Assembly: GCA_949281375.1 (NCBI GenBank)
Contig: CASDLT010000034.1
Span: 91,309 to 155,308 of the forward strand
Direction: 5' to 3'
From: an uncultured Nitrosomonas sp.
GTDB taxonomy: Bacteria > Pseudomonadota > Gammaproteobacteria > Burkholderiales > Nitrosomonadaceae
DNA length: 64,000 bases
Each line of letters begins with the position of its first letter. The stretch's first letter is position 1. Positions 19,834 through 28,656 of this stretch are shown piece by piece. Made by a program: the position numbers and the translations under genes. The notes under the pieces were generated by a model. That model made no database searches, was not told the origin of the DNA, and saw only the letters and a list, made by a program, of their open reading frames with translations.

Positions 19834-21267
19834 TTATGGTTGTGAAGAATTCAGCTGGATGAGGTTGGGCTGCAAAGATTCATCGCTAGATTGAAACCAG
19901 GCCAGGTTGTGGTGCAGTTTTACGACTTCTCCAACGATGATCAACGTTGGGGCCGATAAGTGTGCAGCTTGCGCGAGTGCTGGTAGTGTTTGCAACGTTC
20001 CGGTAACGATCTTTTGATTATGGGTCGTGCCTTGCTGGATGATGGCTGCTGACGTGGTGTCGGGCAGACCATGCGTGATGAGTTTCTGGCATAGCATTGG
20101 CAATCCTAACAATCCCATATAAATCACAATGGTTTGATGAGGGCGTGCGAGAACTGTCCAATCGAGATCAATGCTATCGTTCTTCAAATGACCGGTAACG
20201 AAAATACATGACTGTGCATAATCACGGTGGGTGAGTGGGATGCCGGCATAAGCAGCGACCCCGGATGCAGCCGTGATGCCAGGTACAACTTGAAATGGGA
20301 TGCGGTGTATTGCCAAAGTTTCTATTTCTTCGCCACCTCGGCCAAAGATAAAAGGATCGCCACCTTTGAGCCGCAGCACTCGTTTGCCTTCTTGTGCTAA
20401 CCGCACCAGCAGTTGATTGATTGATTCCTGCTGCAAGGTATGACGGCTGCGTTCTTTACCTGCATAAATGCGATGGGCGTCTCGTCGCACCATTTCCAGA
20501 ATTGCAGGTGAAACCAGGCGATCATATACTACAACATCCGCTTGCTGCATGAGGCGCATCGCCCGGAACGTGAGCAAGTCCGGATTGCCTGGCCCCGCAC
20601 CGACTAAATAGACCTCTCCTTGGGGTGATTCATCGCATTCTTGTTGTAATGATTTTGACAAATAAGCTTGTGCCGCTTCTTCCTTTCCCGCGAGCACCAT
20701 TTCGGTGAATTGTCCTTGAAGCGTTTTTTCCCAGAACATGCGTCGTTTTTCGGGGTGAGAAAAATGCTGCTTGACGAGTTGGCGAAACTTTCCTGCAATT
20801 GACGCTAAGCGGGCATAGGCTACCGGAATCATCGTTTCAAGTTGTGCTCTCAGCAGCCGTGCTAAAACCGGAGATTGCCCGCCGCTGGAGATGGCGATCA
20901 ATAGCGGTGAGCGATCAACGATAGAGGGCATGATAAAGCTGCAGAGTTCAGGATCATCGACTACATTCACCGGAATCTGCCGTTGTTGGGCAGCTTCGGA
21001 AACCTGCCGATTAATGGTTCGATCGCTGGTTGCTGCGATGACCAGCGCTATGTTCTGAAGATGTTCGGATTCAAAATGATCAGCCTGATAAAGAATTCTT
21101 CCATCGACGGCAAATTCATTGAGCGAAGGATCTCGTTCAGTCGATATCGCGATCACGCGTGCACCAGCTTGAAGTAGAAACAAGCTCTTGCGGGTAGCCA
21201 CTTCACCGCTGCCAACGACCAGGCAGCGTTTGTTTTTGATATTCAAGAAAATGGGCAAGAAATCCAT
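19834..21267 (-). CDS. cysG: Siroheme synthase CysG (multifunctional)
   Basis: 477 residues, full length for the fused enzyme. The N-terminal half (from MDFLPIFLNIKNKRCLVVGSGEVATR) is the precorrin-2 dehydrogenase/ferrochelatase with its NAD-binding loop. The C-terminal half (VYLVGAGPGNPDLLTFRAMRLM onward) is the uroporphyrinogen III C-methyltransferase, with DRLVS and LRLKGGDPFIFGRGGEE. The product siroheme serves sulfite and nitrite reductases. The gene stands alone between ftsZ (convergent) and pstS. Two tandem palindromes lie just upstream of its start. Confidence 0.95.
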   Translation of the reverse strand: MDFLPIFLNIKNKRCLVVGSGEVATRKSLFLLQAGARVIAISTERDPSLNEFAVDGRILYQADHFESEHLQNIALVIAATSDRTINRQVSEAAQQRQIPVNVVDDPELCSFIMPSIVDRSPLLIAISSGGQSPVLARLLRAQLETMIPVAYARLASIAGKFRQLVKQHFSHPEKRRMFWEKTLQGQFTEMVLAGKEEAAQAYLSKSLQQECDESPQGEVYLVGAGPGNPDLLTFRAMRLMQQADVVVYDRLVSPAILEMVRRDAHRIYAGKERSRHTLQQESINQLLVRLAQEGKRVLRLKGGDPFIFGRGGEEIETLAIHRIPFQVVPGITAASGVAAYAGIPLTHRDYAQSCIFVTGHLKNDSIDLDWTVLARPHQTIVIYMGLLGLPMLCQKLITHGLPDTTSAAIIQQGTTHNQKIVTGTLQTLPALAQAAHLSAPTLIIVGEVVKLHHNLAWFQSSDESLQPNLIQLNSSQP

Positions 21268-21290
21268 TCAGTGGGAAGGTATGAGGTAAT

Positions 21291-21323
21291 ATCAATAAAA
21301 TATTGATGATTCTGAATCAGAAT
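21291..21323. repeat. Two adjacent palindromes upstream of cysG
   Basis: ATCAAT-AAAAT-ATTGAT (21291-21307) is followed two bases later by ATTCTGA-A-TCAGAAT (21309-21323). They lie 24 to 56 bp upstream of the cysG ATG, where a promoter and operators would be. They also lie downstream of the pstS stop, so a terminator role is possible, but there is no T-run on the minus strand next to the arms. Confidence 0.4.
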
Positions 21324-21412
21324 AAGGGTAGAAAAGAGATTTTCATGAACTGAGCTGCTTTTAATCGATGAAAAGTGAACAAAGTCAAAAACAAGCTCAG
21401 CGTTGCCACAAT

Positions 21413-22411
21413 TTACTGGCTGGATTCCAATTTAAGAATATCTTCTAATTTTATGTTAACTCCAGATCCCTTGAATACGGTACCAAACTTTTTCTTATTG
21501 AAATGTTCGATATTCAAATCATACACTTCCTTGGATAGCGGAAAATATTTAACTTCCGTTACCAGGGCAGGTGCATTTTTCATATAATAGTTTACGAACT
21601 CACTAATTTCAGGCTTGTCAGTGGATTTTGCATTGACATAAATGAACACTGGGCGCGACAGTGGTTTATAGCTGTTATTTTCTACCGTAGCGGCAGAAGG
21701 CAGGACTCCCCCATTGCCATTGTCAATCGCCACTGCATTGATCTTTTTCATGTTTTCGATGAAATACGCAAATCCAAAAAATCCTAACGCATAAATGTCA
21801 CTGGCGACACCCTGAACCAGAACGTTGTCATCTTCGGAAGCAGTAAAATCACCCCGGCTTGATTTGGGTTTGCCAACGATCGCTTCGGTGAAATACTCAA
21901 ACGTACCCGAATCGGCACCCGGTCCATACAGTTTAATTTTCTTGTCTGGCCATGCGGGATTGATCTGATTCCAGTGCGTAATCTTACCTTGTGCATCAGG
22001 TTCCCATACTTTCTTCAATTCTTCGACCGTAATGGTTTTGCTCCAGGTATTTTTGGGGTTGATTACGACCGTCAGTGCATCAAATGCGATCGGCATTTCA
22101 ATATACTGCACGCCTTGTTGTTTGCAAGCATCCATTTCTGCCTGAGTGATAGGTCGGGAAGCATTGACAATGTCGATTTCATTGCGACAGAACTTTTTGA
22201 AACCTCCGCCTGTGCCGGAAATTCCCACGGTGACACGAATGGCTCCGCGTTTGGCAATCTGGAAATCCTCAGCAACTGCTTCGGTTATAGGGAAAACTGT
22301 ACTCGAGCCATCGATTTTGACGATCGGACTGGCAAGAATGCTTTGTGAAATCATCATTGCGCCGACTAGAACGGTCACAGCAATTGATTTCAGAGTGAGT
22401 GAATTTAGCAT
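21413..22411 (-). CDS. pstS: Phosphate ABC transporter substrate-binding protein PstS
   Basis: 332 residues from the ATG at 22411. Periplasmic protein that binds phosphate for the PstCAB importer. A signal peptide is visible at residues 1-27 (hydrophobic core, then SILAS). The mature part begins with the PstS motif [21 protein letters not shown] and has the phosphate-site segment [14 protein letters not shown]; later [16 protein letters not shown] is also typical. The frame is open 40 codons further upstream, but the ATG at 22411 has a TTGGAG site and starts the signal peptide. pstCAB and phoU are not next to it. A Pho box precedes it. Confidence 0.92.
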   Translation of the reverse strand: MLNSLTLKSIAVTVLVGAMMISQSILASPIVKIDGSSTVFPITEAVAEDFQIAKRGAIRVTVGISGTGGGFKKFCRNEIDIVNASRPITQAEMDACKQQGVQYIEMPIAFDALTVVINPKNTWSKTITVEELKKVWEPDAQGKITHWNQINPAWPDKKIKLYGPGADSGTFEYFTEAIVGKPKSSRGDFTASEDDNVLVQGVASDIYALGFFGFAYFIENMKKINAVAIDNGNGGVLPSAATVENNSYKPLSRPVFIYVNAKSTDKPEISEFVNYYMKNAPALVTEVKYFPLSKEVYDLNIEHFNKKKFGTVFKGSGVNIKLEDILKLESSQ

Positions 22412-22599
22412 GTATATACTCCAATGATGAATGATGCGAATAGAGCAACCATTAGATGACTCTGAAACACGATTGCGTTTGCACGGAACCAGACTGCGTG
22501 AAGAATCAGCACATCCTGGATGATTCATCATTTGTGCTCAATTTCACGTTGCTGACTGGCGTTTATTGTCATTTCAGGGTGTCTTTGATTGCCAGAGCA

Positions 22600-22633
22600 A
22601 TAATATTTCAGGATTGTTACAGAATGATGACAA
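22600..22633 (-). promoter_or_regulatory. Pho box and -10 element of the pstS promoter
   Basis: On the minus strand TTGTCATCATTCTGTAAC (22633 to 22616) matches the PhoB box consensus (two CTGTCAT-like heptamers, 11 bp apart) at 15 of 18 positions; the second half is perfect. Ten bases downstream lies TATTAT (22605-22600), the spacing at which a Pho box replaces the -35 element. The transcript would have a leader of about 180 nt before pstS. I see no other gene in 22412-22691. Confidence 0.7.
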
Positions 22634-22691
22634 CTGTTTTTTTATGCATGAACTGTATGGTTCGTTATAAAACATTGGAGTAAGCAATACG

Positions 22692-24053
22692 TCACGCGGT
22701 CGAGGCAGCCTGGATCGTTTGAGCGATACGTTCCGCCCAGTGATTGATTTTATGCTTTGATTCTCCTTCTACCATGACCCGGATGACCGGCTCCGTGCCC
22801 GAGGCCCGTATGAGTACCCTGCCTTTGCCATTCAGATCCGTTTCAGCGGCTTTCTGGATCGACTTGACGGTTTCATTGGTCGCGAAATTGAAAGATTTAG
22901 GTGTTTTTACATTAATCAATCGTTGTGGATAGAGTGCAACGCCGTGCAAGAATTGAGCCAAGGTTTTCTGTGTGTCCCGTAATGCATATAGAACCTGAAG
23001 TGCGGAGATAATGCCGTCTCCCGTCGTGTGCTTATCCTTGCAGACAATGTGACCGGAGTTTTCGCCACCGAGATACCATTTCTTTTCTTGCAACATTTCC
23101 AAAATATAGCGATCACCCACTTGTGCGCGAAGAAAAGGAATATTCATTTTCTTAAAACGGTTTTCTATGGCTAGATTGGTCATAATCGTACCCACCACGC
23201 CACCTTTAAGAAGTTTCTTCATTTTCCTGTGTTTGGCGATAATGTAAAGCAGCTGATCGCCTTCATACAATCTGCCTTGCTTATCGACCATCATGATGCG
23301 GTCACCATCTCCGTCCAAGGCAATGCCTAGATCCGCATGATGCTGAAGTACGGCTTTTTGCAGTGTTGCACAATGTGTAGCGCCACAGTCAAGATTAATG
23401 TTCAGCCCGTTGGGCTGAACTCCTATCGTAACCACATCTGCTCCCAATTCATGCATGACATGACCGGCAATATTGTAGGCGGCACCATTGGCACAATCGA
23501 CGACGATCTTTAATCCGCGCAGGTCGAGATGATACGGGAAGGAGCTTTTACAAAATTCAATATAACGGCCCGACGCGTCTCTGATACGCTGTACTTTGCC
23601 GAGTTTTTCGGAAGGCATGGTCTCGATTGGCACGTCTATAAAAGATTCAATCTGATGTTCGACCTCGTCGGGGAGCTTACGTCCATCTGCCGAAAAGAAT
23701 TTAACGCCATTGTCTTCGAACAAGTTATGCGAGGCTGAGATCACAATACCTGCTTGCAGGCGTAGCGCGCGGATCAGATAAGCGATGGCAGGCGTGGGCA
23801 TCGGGCCGGACAAAAAAACATCGATACCTGCTGCGGACAAACCAGCTTCTAGCGCAGATTCGAGTATATAACCCGATACTCGAGTATCTTTGCCGATTAG
23901 TACCGTCGGTCGATTTCCTTCTGCTAAATGCCAATCCATCGTTGAAAGGACTTTACCAGCCGCGTATCCCAGGTGCATGATAAATTCCGGGGTGATTGGG
24001 AAAGTTCCTACTCGTCCTCGTATACCATCAGTTCCAAAATATTTTCGTGTCAA
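22692..24053 (-). CDS. glmM: Phosphoglucosamine mutase
   Basis: 453 residues. Converts glucosamine-6-phosphate to glucosamine-1-phosphate on the way to UDP-GlcNAc, which feeds the peptidoglycan pathway encoded upstream. [12 protein letters not shown] is the N-terminal signature. The active-site phosphoserine is S108 in ISASHN. The metal loop [11 protein letters not shown] and the C-terminal phosphate-binding [15 protein letters not shown] follow. The segment after the active-site serine reads LFEDNG rather than the common PYYDNG, a mild deviation. It follows folP by 61 bp in the classical folP-glmM pair. Confidence 0.96.
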   Translation of the reverse strand: MTRKYFGTDGIRGRVGTFPITPEFIMHLGYAAGKVLSTMDWHLAEGNRPTVLIGKDTRVSGYILESALEAGLSAAGIDVFLSGPMPTPAIAYLIRALRLQAGIVISASHNLFEDNGVKFFSADGRKLPDEVEHQIESFIDVPIETMPSEKLGKVQRIRDASGRYIEFCKSSFPYHLDLRGLKIVVDCANGAAYNIAGHVMHELGADVVTIGVQPNGLNINLDCGATHCATLQKAVLQHHADLGIALDGDGDRIMMVDKQGRLYEGDQLLYIIAKHRKMKKLLKGGVVGTIMTNLAIENRFKKMNIPFLRAQVGDRYILEMLQEKKWYLGGENSGHIVCKDKHTTGDGIISALQVLYALRDTQKTLAQFLHGVALYPQRLINVKTPKSFNFATNETVKSIQKAAETDLNGKGRVLIRASGTEPVIRVMVEGESKHKINHWAERIAQTIQAASTA

Positions 24054-24114
24054 TTGGTTATCCTATTGAAGAATTCATAGATATGATTGGAAACGACAAT
24101 TTTAGTGAATGTAT

Positions 24115-24942
24115 TTAGCTTTTGCAGTTTTTCACTGCGGTATACACTGCAAGTGCATCTTTTGTTGCTTTGACATCATGCACTCTTACAATTTTGGCAC
24201 CTTTGACTACTGCAAGCAAGGCTGCGGCAATACTTTCATGCAGCCGATTTTCTACATCATTACCCGTGATCGTTCCCAGCATGGATTTGCGCGAGAAGCC
24301 CACCAGGATAGGAGTATCCCAAAATTGCAATTGGTTGAGTTGATCCAATAAAACCAGATTGTGCTGAAAGGTTTTACCGAAACCAAAACCTGGATCGATG
24401 ATCAGCCGCTCTTTCGAAATGCCTGCGGCGATGGCGGCGTTGATGCGTTGTTGCAGGAAATTGCTGACTTCATCGACCACCTGGCTATAATGCGGATGCT
24501 GTTGCATGTTTTGTGGCGTACCTTGCATGTGCATCAGGCAGACTTTAATGTGATGATATTGAGCGATTATCTCCAGTGCGCCGGGATTGCGCAATGCATT
24601 AACGTCATTAATCATGAAAGCGCCAGCTTCAATTGCTTCCTTCATCACCTCTGGTTTTGAAGTATCAATGGAAATCGGGATTTGAGTTCCGCTTAACGCT
24701 TCCAATACCGGAATAACTCGCTGTAATTCTTCGTCGATACTTACGGGTTGACTTCCGGGGCGCGTGGATTCTCCACCAATATCAACAATGTCAGCGCCTT
24801 CATCAATGAGTTTCCTGGCATGTAAGATGGCATCCCGAGCGGATAGATAACGCCCGCCATCTGAAAAAGAGTCGGGCGTGATATTGACGATCCCCATGAT
24901 GAGTGGACGATTCGTGGGTAGGGTGTGATACCGTTGCTCCAT
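24115..24942 (-). CDS. folP: Dihydropteroate synthase
   Basis: 275 residues from the ATG at 24942. Joins p-aminobenzoate to the pterin pyrophosphate in folate synthesis; the sulfonamide target. IMGIVNITPDSFSDGG, GGESTRPGSQPV, ISIDTSKPEV and DPGFGFGKTFQHN cover the pterin and pyrophosphate sites. A GTG lies three codons upstream in frame; neither start has a clear ribosome binding site. A strong hairpin separates it from ftsH, so it may depend on readthrough or on its own promoter. Confidence 0.95.
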   Translation of the reverse strand: MEQRYHTLPTNRPLIMGIVNITPDSFSDGGRYLSARDAILHARKLIDEGADIVDIGGESTRPGSQPVSIDEELQRVIPVLEALSGTQIPISIDTSKPEVMKEAIEAGAFMINDVNALRNPGALEIIAQYHHIKVCLMHMQGTPQNMQQHPHYSQVVDEVSNFLQQRINAAIAAGISKERLIIDPGFGFGKTFQHNLVLLDQLNQLQFWDTPILVGFSRKSMLGTITGNDVENRLHESIAAALLAVVKGAKIVRVHDVKATKDALAVYTAVKNCKS

Positions 24943-24984
24943 TGAAGGCACGATTGAATGAATAAATTGAGGTAGTTACAAATA

Positions 24985-25019
24985 AATAAGGGATACGAGT
25001 ATAACTCGTATCCCTTATT
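24985..25019 (-). terminator. Perfect 16-bp hairpin between ftsH and folP
   Basis: AATAAGGGATACGAGT (24985-25000), loop ATA, then an exact reverse complement (25004-25019). On the minus strand the stem is followed by TATTTG, a weakly T-rich tail. It lies 15 bp after the ftsH stop and 43 bp before folP, so it could terminate ftsH transcripts, attenuate folP-glmM, or protect the ftsH 3' end. Confidence 0.6.
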
Positions 25020-25033
25020 GGGATATCAAAGAA

Positions 25034-26947
25034 CTAGTCGACTTCTTTGGCTATTTCTTGAGGTGCAACAGGTTCACCTTTTACATCGCGGGTGGTCGGA
25101 GACTCCCCAGTAGTTGATGAAGTCATGGATTGAGGCGGTTTAGGCGGACGTGGAGGACGACCTTCCATGATGTCCTTGATTTGATCGCTATCAATGGTTT
25201 CCCATTCCAACAATGCCTGAGTCATAGCTTCGATCTTATCTTTATTGGCTTCAATGAGTTTGCGTGCCAATGTGTACTGTTCATCGACGATACGACGAAC
25301 TTCTGCATCAACTTTCTGCATCGTTGCTTCACTCACATTTTTATGAGTGGTCACTGAGCGACCTAGAAAAACTTCTCCTTCATTTTCACCATATACCATG
25401 GGACCAAGGGTGTCCGACATACCCCATTGAGTCACCATTTGTTTTGCTAACTCAGTGGCACGTTCAAAATCATTGGAAGCGCCCGTCGTCATTTGATTCA
25501 TGAATACTTCTTCTGCAATCCTTCCACCAAACATAACGGAGATTCGCTGCAGGATTTCTTCGCGTTCCATGCTGAACCGGTCTTCAGTGGGTAATTGCAT
25601 CGTGACTCCCAATGCCCGGCCGCGAGGGATGATGGTTACTTTATGCACAGGATCGGTTTTAGGTAACAATTGCGCCACGACGGCGTGTCCTGATTCGTGG
25701 TAAGCCGTATTTCTGCGTTCGTGCTCGGGCATGACGACGGAGCGACGTTCTGCTCCCATGAAGATTTTATCTTTTGCACGCTCGAAATCGTCCATGTCTA
25801 CTAACCGTTTATTGCTTCTGGCAGCAAACAACGCGGCTTCATTGACCAGATTGGCCAAATCAGCGCCTGACATTCCTGGTGTGCCTCGTGCAAGAATTTC
25901 AGCTTTTACATCAGGTGCCAGCGGTACTTTACGCATATGCACATGAAGAATTTGTTCGCGACCACGAATGTCCGGCAAGGGTACCGTTACCTGACGGTCG
26001 AAACGGCCAGGTCGCAATAATGCGGGATCCAATACATCAGGCCGGTTGGTGGCTGCAATCACGATTACACCCATTGCGCCTTCAAAACCATCCATCTCTA
26101 CCAATAACTGATTCAGAGTCTGCTCGCGTTCATCATTTCCACCACCCAATCCGGCACCGCGTTGACGGCCTACCGCATCAATCTCGTCGATGAAAATGAT
26201 GCAGGGCGCATGTTTTTTAGCTTGTTCGAACATGTCCCGTACTCGGGATGCTCCCACGCCAACAAACATTTCGACAAAATCTGAACCGGAAATACTGAAG
26301 AATGGAACTTGTGCTTCTCCTGCAATAGCTCGCGCCAATAATGTTTTACCGGTCCCTGGACTGCCAACCATCAATACACCGCGAGGGATGCGACCGCCCA
26401 GTTTCTGGAATTTGGTGGGGTCGCGTAAAAATTCAACAAGCTCTGCAACTTCTTCTTTCGCTTCCTCACACCCTGCCACATCATTGAAGGTAACCGTATT
26501 AGTAGATTTGTCGAGCATGCGAGCCTTGCTTTTGCCAAACGAAAAGGCGCCACCGTTGCGTCCGCCACCCTGCATCTGACGCATGAAAAATATCCATACA
26601 CCGATAAGCAGCAGCATCGGGAACCATGAAATGAAGATACTCATCAACATAGATGGTTCTTCGTCCGGTTTAGCCTCGATAATCACCCCTGCTTTGAGCA
26701 GATCGCTGACCATCCATGGATCGGATGGAGCGTAGGTAGTGAAACGACGACCGTCAGATTTCGTGCCTTTGAGGGTACGACCTTCGATGACAACCTTTGC
26801 AATTCTGCCTTGATTCAATTCGGTGATGAATTGAGAGTATTCCATCGGAACCTGCGTCGGTTGACGTACGCTGAATTGATTGAATACGGTCATCAACACA
26901 AGTGCAATTACTAGCCATATGGCCATGTTTTTAATTAGATTATTCAA
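25034..26947 (-). CDS. ftsH: ATP-dependent zinc metalloprotease FtsH
   Basis: 637 residues. Membrane-anchored AAA+ protease that degrades misfolded membrane proteins and regulators. Two membrane helices (about residues 8-24 and 103-122) flank a periplasmic domain. The Walker A motif GSPGTGKT is at 195-202, Walker B IIFIDEID near 250-257, and the zinc site HESGH at 417-421. The start is a TTG with an AAGGAG site five bases before it. The resulting N-terminus ([13 protein letters not shown]) fits betaproteobacterial FtsH better than the internal ATG at 26926. The gene follows rlmE, the usual order. Confidence 0.96.
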   Translation of the reverse strand: MNNLIKNMAIWLVIALVLMTVFNQFSVRQPTQVPMEYSQFITELNQGRIAKVVIEGRTLKGTKSDGRRFTTYAPSDPWMVSDLLKAGVIIEAKPDEEPSMLMSIFISWFPMLLLIGVWIFFMRQMQGGGRNGGAFSFGKSKARMLDKSTNTVTFNDVAGCEEAKEEVAELVEFLRDPTKFQKLGGRIPRGVLMVGSPGTGKTLLARAIAGEAQVPFFSISGSDFVEMFVGVGASRVRDMFEQAKKHAPCIIFIDEIDAVGRQRGAGLGGGNDEREQTLNQLLVEMDGFEGAMGVIVIAATNRPDVLDPALLRPGRFDRQVTVPLPDIRGREQILHVHMRKVPLAPDVKAEILARGTPGMSGADLANLVNEAALFAARSNKRLVDMDDFERAKDKIFMGAERRSVVMPEHERRNTAYHESGHAVVAQLLPKTDPVHKVTIIPRGRALGVTMQLPTEDRFSMEREEILQRISVMFGGRIAEEVFMNQMTTGASNDFERATELAKQMVTQWGMSDTLGPMVYGENEGEVFLGRSVTTHKNVSEATMQKVDAEVRRIVDEQYTLARKLIEANKDKIEAMTQALLEWETIDSDQIKDIMEGRPPRPPKPPQSMTSSTTGESPTTRDVKGEPVAPQEIAKEVD

Positions 26948-27007
26948 GATAGCTCCTTGGTTTGCACCTTAAAATCATTGATTAGTCATTCTAACCATAA
27001 TGTGTAG

Positions 27008-27016
27008 AATATAACA
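27008..27016 (-). promoter_or_regulatory. Extended -10 promoter for ftsH
   Basis: On the minus strand TGTTATATT combines the TGN extension with a TATATT -10 hexamer, about 60 bp before the ftsH start. I see no convincing -35. A heat-shock type promoter was looked for; ATTGAA and CCCCTC are present further upstream but 21 bp apart, which is too far. Confidence 0.4.
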
Positions 27017-27105
27017 GAAGATATAAAATTGCTATTGAATGACATCTTACTACTTTCATTTTCCTACATCTCTGAGGGGATTCATTCATTTTTTAGTAAT
27101 TTCAA

Positions 27106-27723
27106 TTATTTTTTTCCACTTCCTAATAAATATAATTCATTACTGCGATCCCGCGATGCTTTCGGTTTCCGTATGACCACCTGTTTAAAACTCGAGCGCA
27201 TAGCACGTAAAAATTGATCGAAATCCCGCCCTTGGAAAATTTTGACCAAAAAATTTCCACCATAGTTCAGATGATCTATCGAGAAAGCGAGCGCTAATTC
27301 GGCTAAATACATGCTGTTGGCCTGATCGCTTATTACGACACCACTCATATTAGGTGCCATATCTGACATTACAAGGTCTGGTCGTCGATTATTGAAGTGT
27401 TTTTGTATTTCAGAGGCAATTGTTTCTTCTCTAAAATCACCGTGAATAAACTTTACGGCAGGTAGAGGCGCCATCTCAAGGATATCCAGCGCGATCACAT
27501 TACCTGTATTTTTCAATTTTTGCCGTGCAACTTGCGACCAGCTCCCTGGGGCTGCTCCTAAATCAATGACCAGCATGTCAGGTTTTAGAATGCGGTCCCG
27601 TTCATCGATTTCAAGCAATTTATAGGCCGCACGAGACCGATAACCATCTTTCTGAGCTTGCTTAACGAAGAAATCATTGACATGCTCTTTCATCCAGGCT
27701 TTGCTGGTTTTAGAAGGTTTCAT
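27106..27723 (-). CDS. rlmE: 23S rRNA (uridine(2552)-2'-O)-methyltransferase RlmE
   Basis: 205 residues. SAM-dependent enzyme (formerly FtsJ/RrmJ) that methylates U2552 in the A-loop of 23S rRNA, a late step in large-subunit assembly. SRAAYKLLEIDERDRIL, the SAM motif VIDLGAAPGSWSQVA, and the catalytic K-D-K-E residues (K in SRAAYKL, D in VMSDMAP, K in NFLVKIFQG, E in SNELYLLG) can be placed. A TTG lies one codon upstream of the chosen ATG. It is divergent from yhbY with only 30 bp between the starts, so the promoters must be compact or lie inside the other gene. Confidence 0.95.
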   Translation of the reverse strand: MKPSKTSKAWMKEHVNDFFVKQAQKDGYRSRAAYKLLEIDERDRILKPDMLVIDLGAAPGSWSQVARQKLKNTGNVIALDILEMAPLPAVKFIHGDFREETIASEIQKHFNNRRPDLVMSDMAPNMSGVVISDQANSMYLAELALAFSIDHLNYGGNFLVKIFQGRDFDQFLRAMRSSFKQVVIRKPKASRDRSNELYLLGSGKK

Positions 27724-27753
27724 CAAGTAAAATAATCAGTTTGAAGGAAAATT

Positions 27754-28104
27754 ATGTTAGCACTATCTGTTGCTCAGCGGCGTGAACTAAAGGCTCGAGC
27801 GCATGCCCTTCAGCCCGTTGTAATGATCGGTAAAACGGGGCTATCTGACAATGTGATTGACGAGGTCGATCGTGGACTGACAAGTCATGAATTGATCAAA
27901 ATTAAAGTTCATGTTGATGACCGAGCGGCGAGAAATACATTGTTTGAAGAGATCTGCCAGCGTCTCAACGCGGCCGCTGTGCAGCACATCGGTAAAATAT
28001 TTGTGATTTATCGGCCCAATCCGGAACAATTACCTCAGAAGTCTGATGGTGCTGTCAAAAAGAAGCGTGAGCCATTTCGAACCAAACGCAGCTTTCAAAA
28101 TTGA
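27754..28104 (+). CDS. yhbY: RNA-binding protein YhbY (CRM domain)
   Basis: 116 residues. Single CRM (CRS1-YhbY) domain protein that associates with pre-50S ribosomal particles. LSVAQRRELKARAHALQPVVMIGKTGLS holds the GKxG-like RNA-binding loop, and GKIFVIYRPN ends the domain. A basic tail (KKKREPFRTKRSF) follows. A GAAGGAAA site precedes the ATG. Pairing with rlmE and greA is conserved in proteobacteria. It is convergent with greA, with only nine bases between the stops. Confidence 0.93.
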   Translation: MLALSVAQRRELKARAHALQPVVMIGKTGLSDNVIDEVDRGLTSHELIKIKVHVDDRAARNTLFEEICQRLNAAAVQHIGKIFVIYRPNPEQLPQKSDGAVKKKREPFRTKRSFQN

Positions 28105-28113
28105 AGTGTTGAC

Positions 28114-28590
28114 TTAGATATACTTGACATCCAGTATTTCATACTCACGAATTCCACCCGGTGCTTGGACTTCAGCAATATCCCCCGGATATTTGCCAAT
28201 CAAAGCTCGGGAAATGGGAGAGCTGATCGAAATCTTTCCATATTTGATATTAGCTTCATCGTCACCTACTATCTGATAAGTGACTGTTTCGCCGTTCTGC
28301 ATATCCTCTAATTCAACAGTCGCGCCAAAAACACAAGCACCGTCAGCGTTTATTAGCGCCGGATTGATGATTTGAGCGATTGAAAGCTTGCTTTCAAGCT
28401 CAGCAATCCGACCTTCAATAAAACCTTGCTTTTCCTTTGCTGCATCATATTCAGCATTTTCTGAAAGATCACCATGAGAACGGGCTTCGGCGATAGCCGC
28501 AATCACTGCAGGTCGGTGTATTGTTTTCATTTCATGAAGTTCTTTCCGCAACGCTTCCGCACCTACGACGGTTAATGGAATTGTACTCAT
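28114..28590 (-). CDS. greA: Transcription elongation factor GreA
   Basis: 158 residues, standard length. Rescues stalled RNA polymerase by stimulating transcript cleavage. The N-terminal coiled coil ([17 protein letters not shown], with the acidic tip of the family in [13 protein letters not shown]) is followed by the FKBP-like C-terminal domain ([18 protein letters not shown]). It lies downstream of carB by 66 bp, the common carAB-greA order, and may share transcription with it. Confidence 0.96.
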   Translation of the reverse strand: MSTIPLTVVGAEALRKELHEMKTIHRPAVIAAIAEARSHGDLSENAEYDAAKEKQGFIEGRIAELESKLSIAQIINPALINADGACVFGATVELEDMQNGETVTYQIVGDDEANIKYGKISISSPISRALIGKYPGDIAEVQAPGGIREYEILDVKYI

Positions 28591-28656
28591 CGTAAATCCT
28601 TACCTTTCCTCTTCATCTAATTTTTATCATAAAACAAGATTATTGCTTATCCTTGC

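Noticed and set aside
27040..27105. Heat-shock (sigma-32) promoter before ftsH
   Set aside because: ATTGAA and CCCCTC are present but 21 bp apart instead of the usual 13-17, so the match is not convincing.
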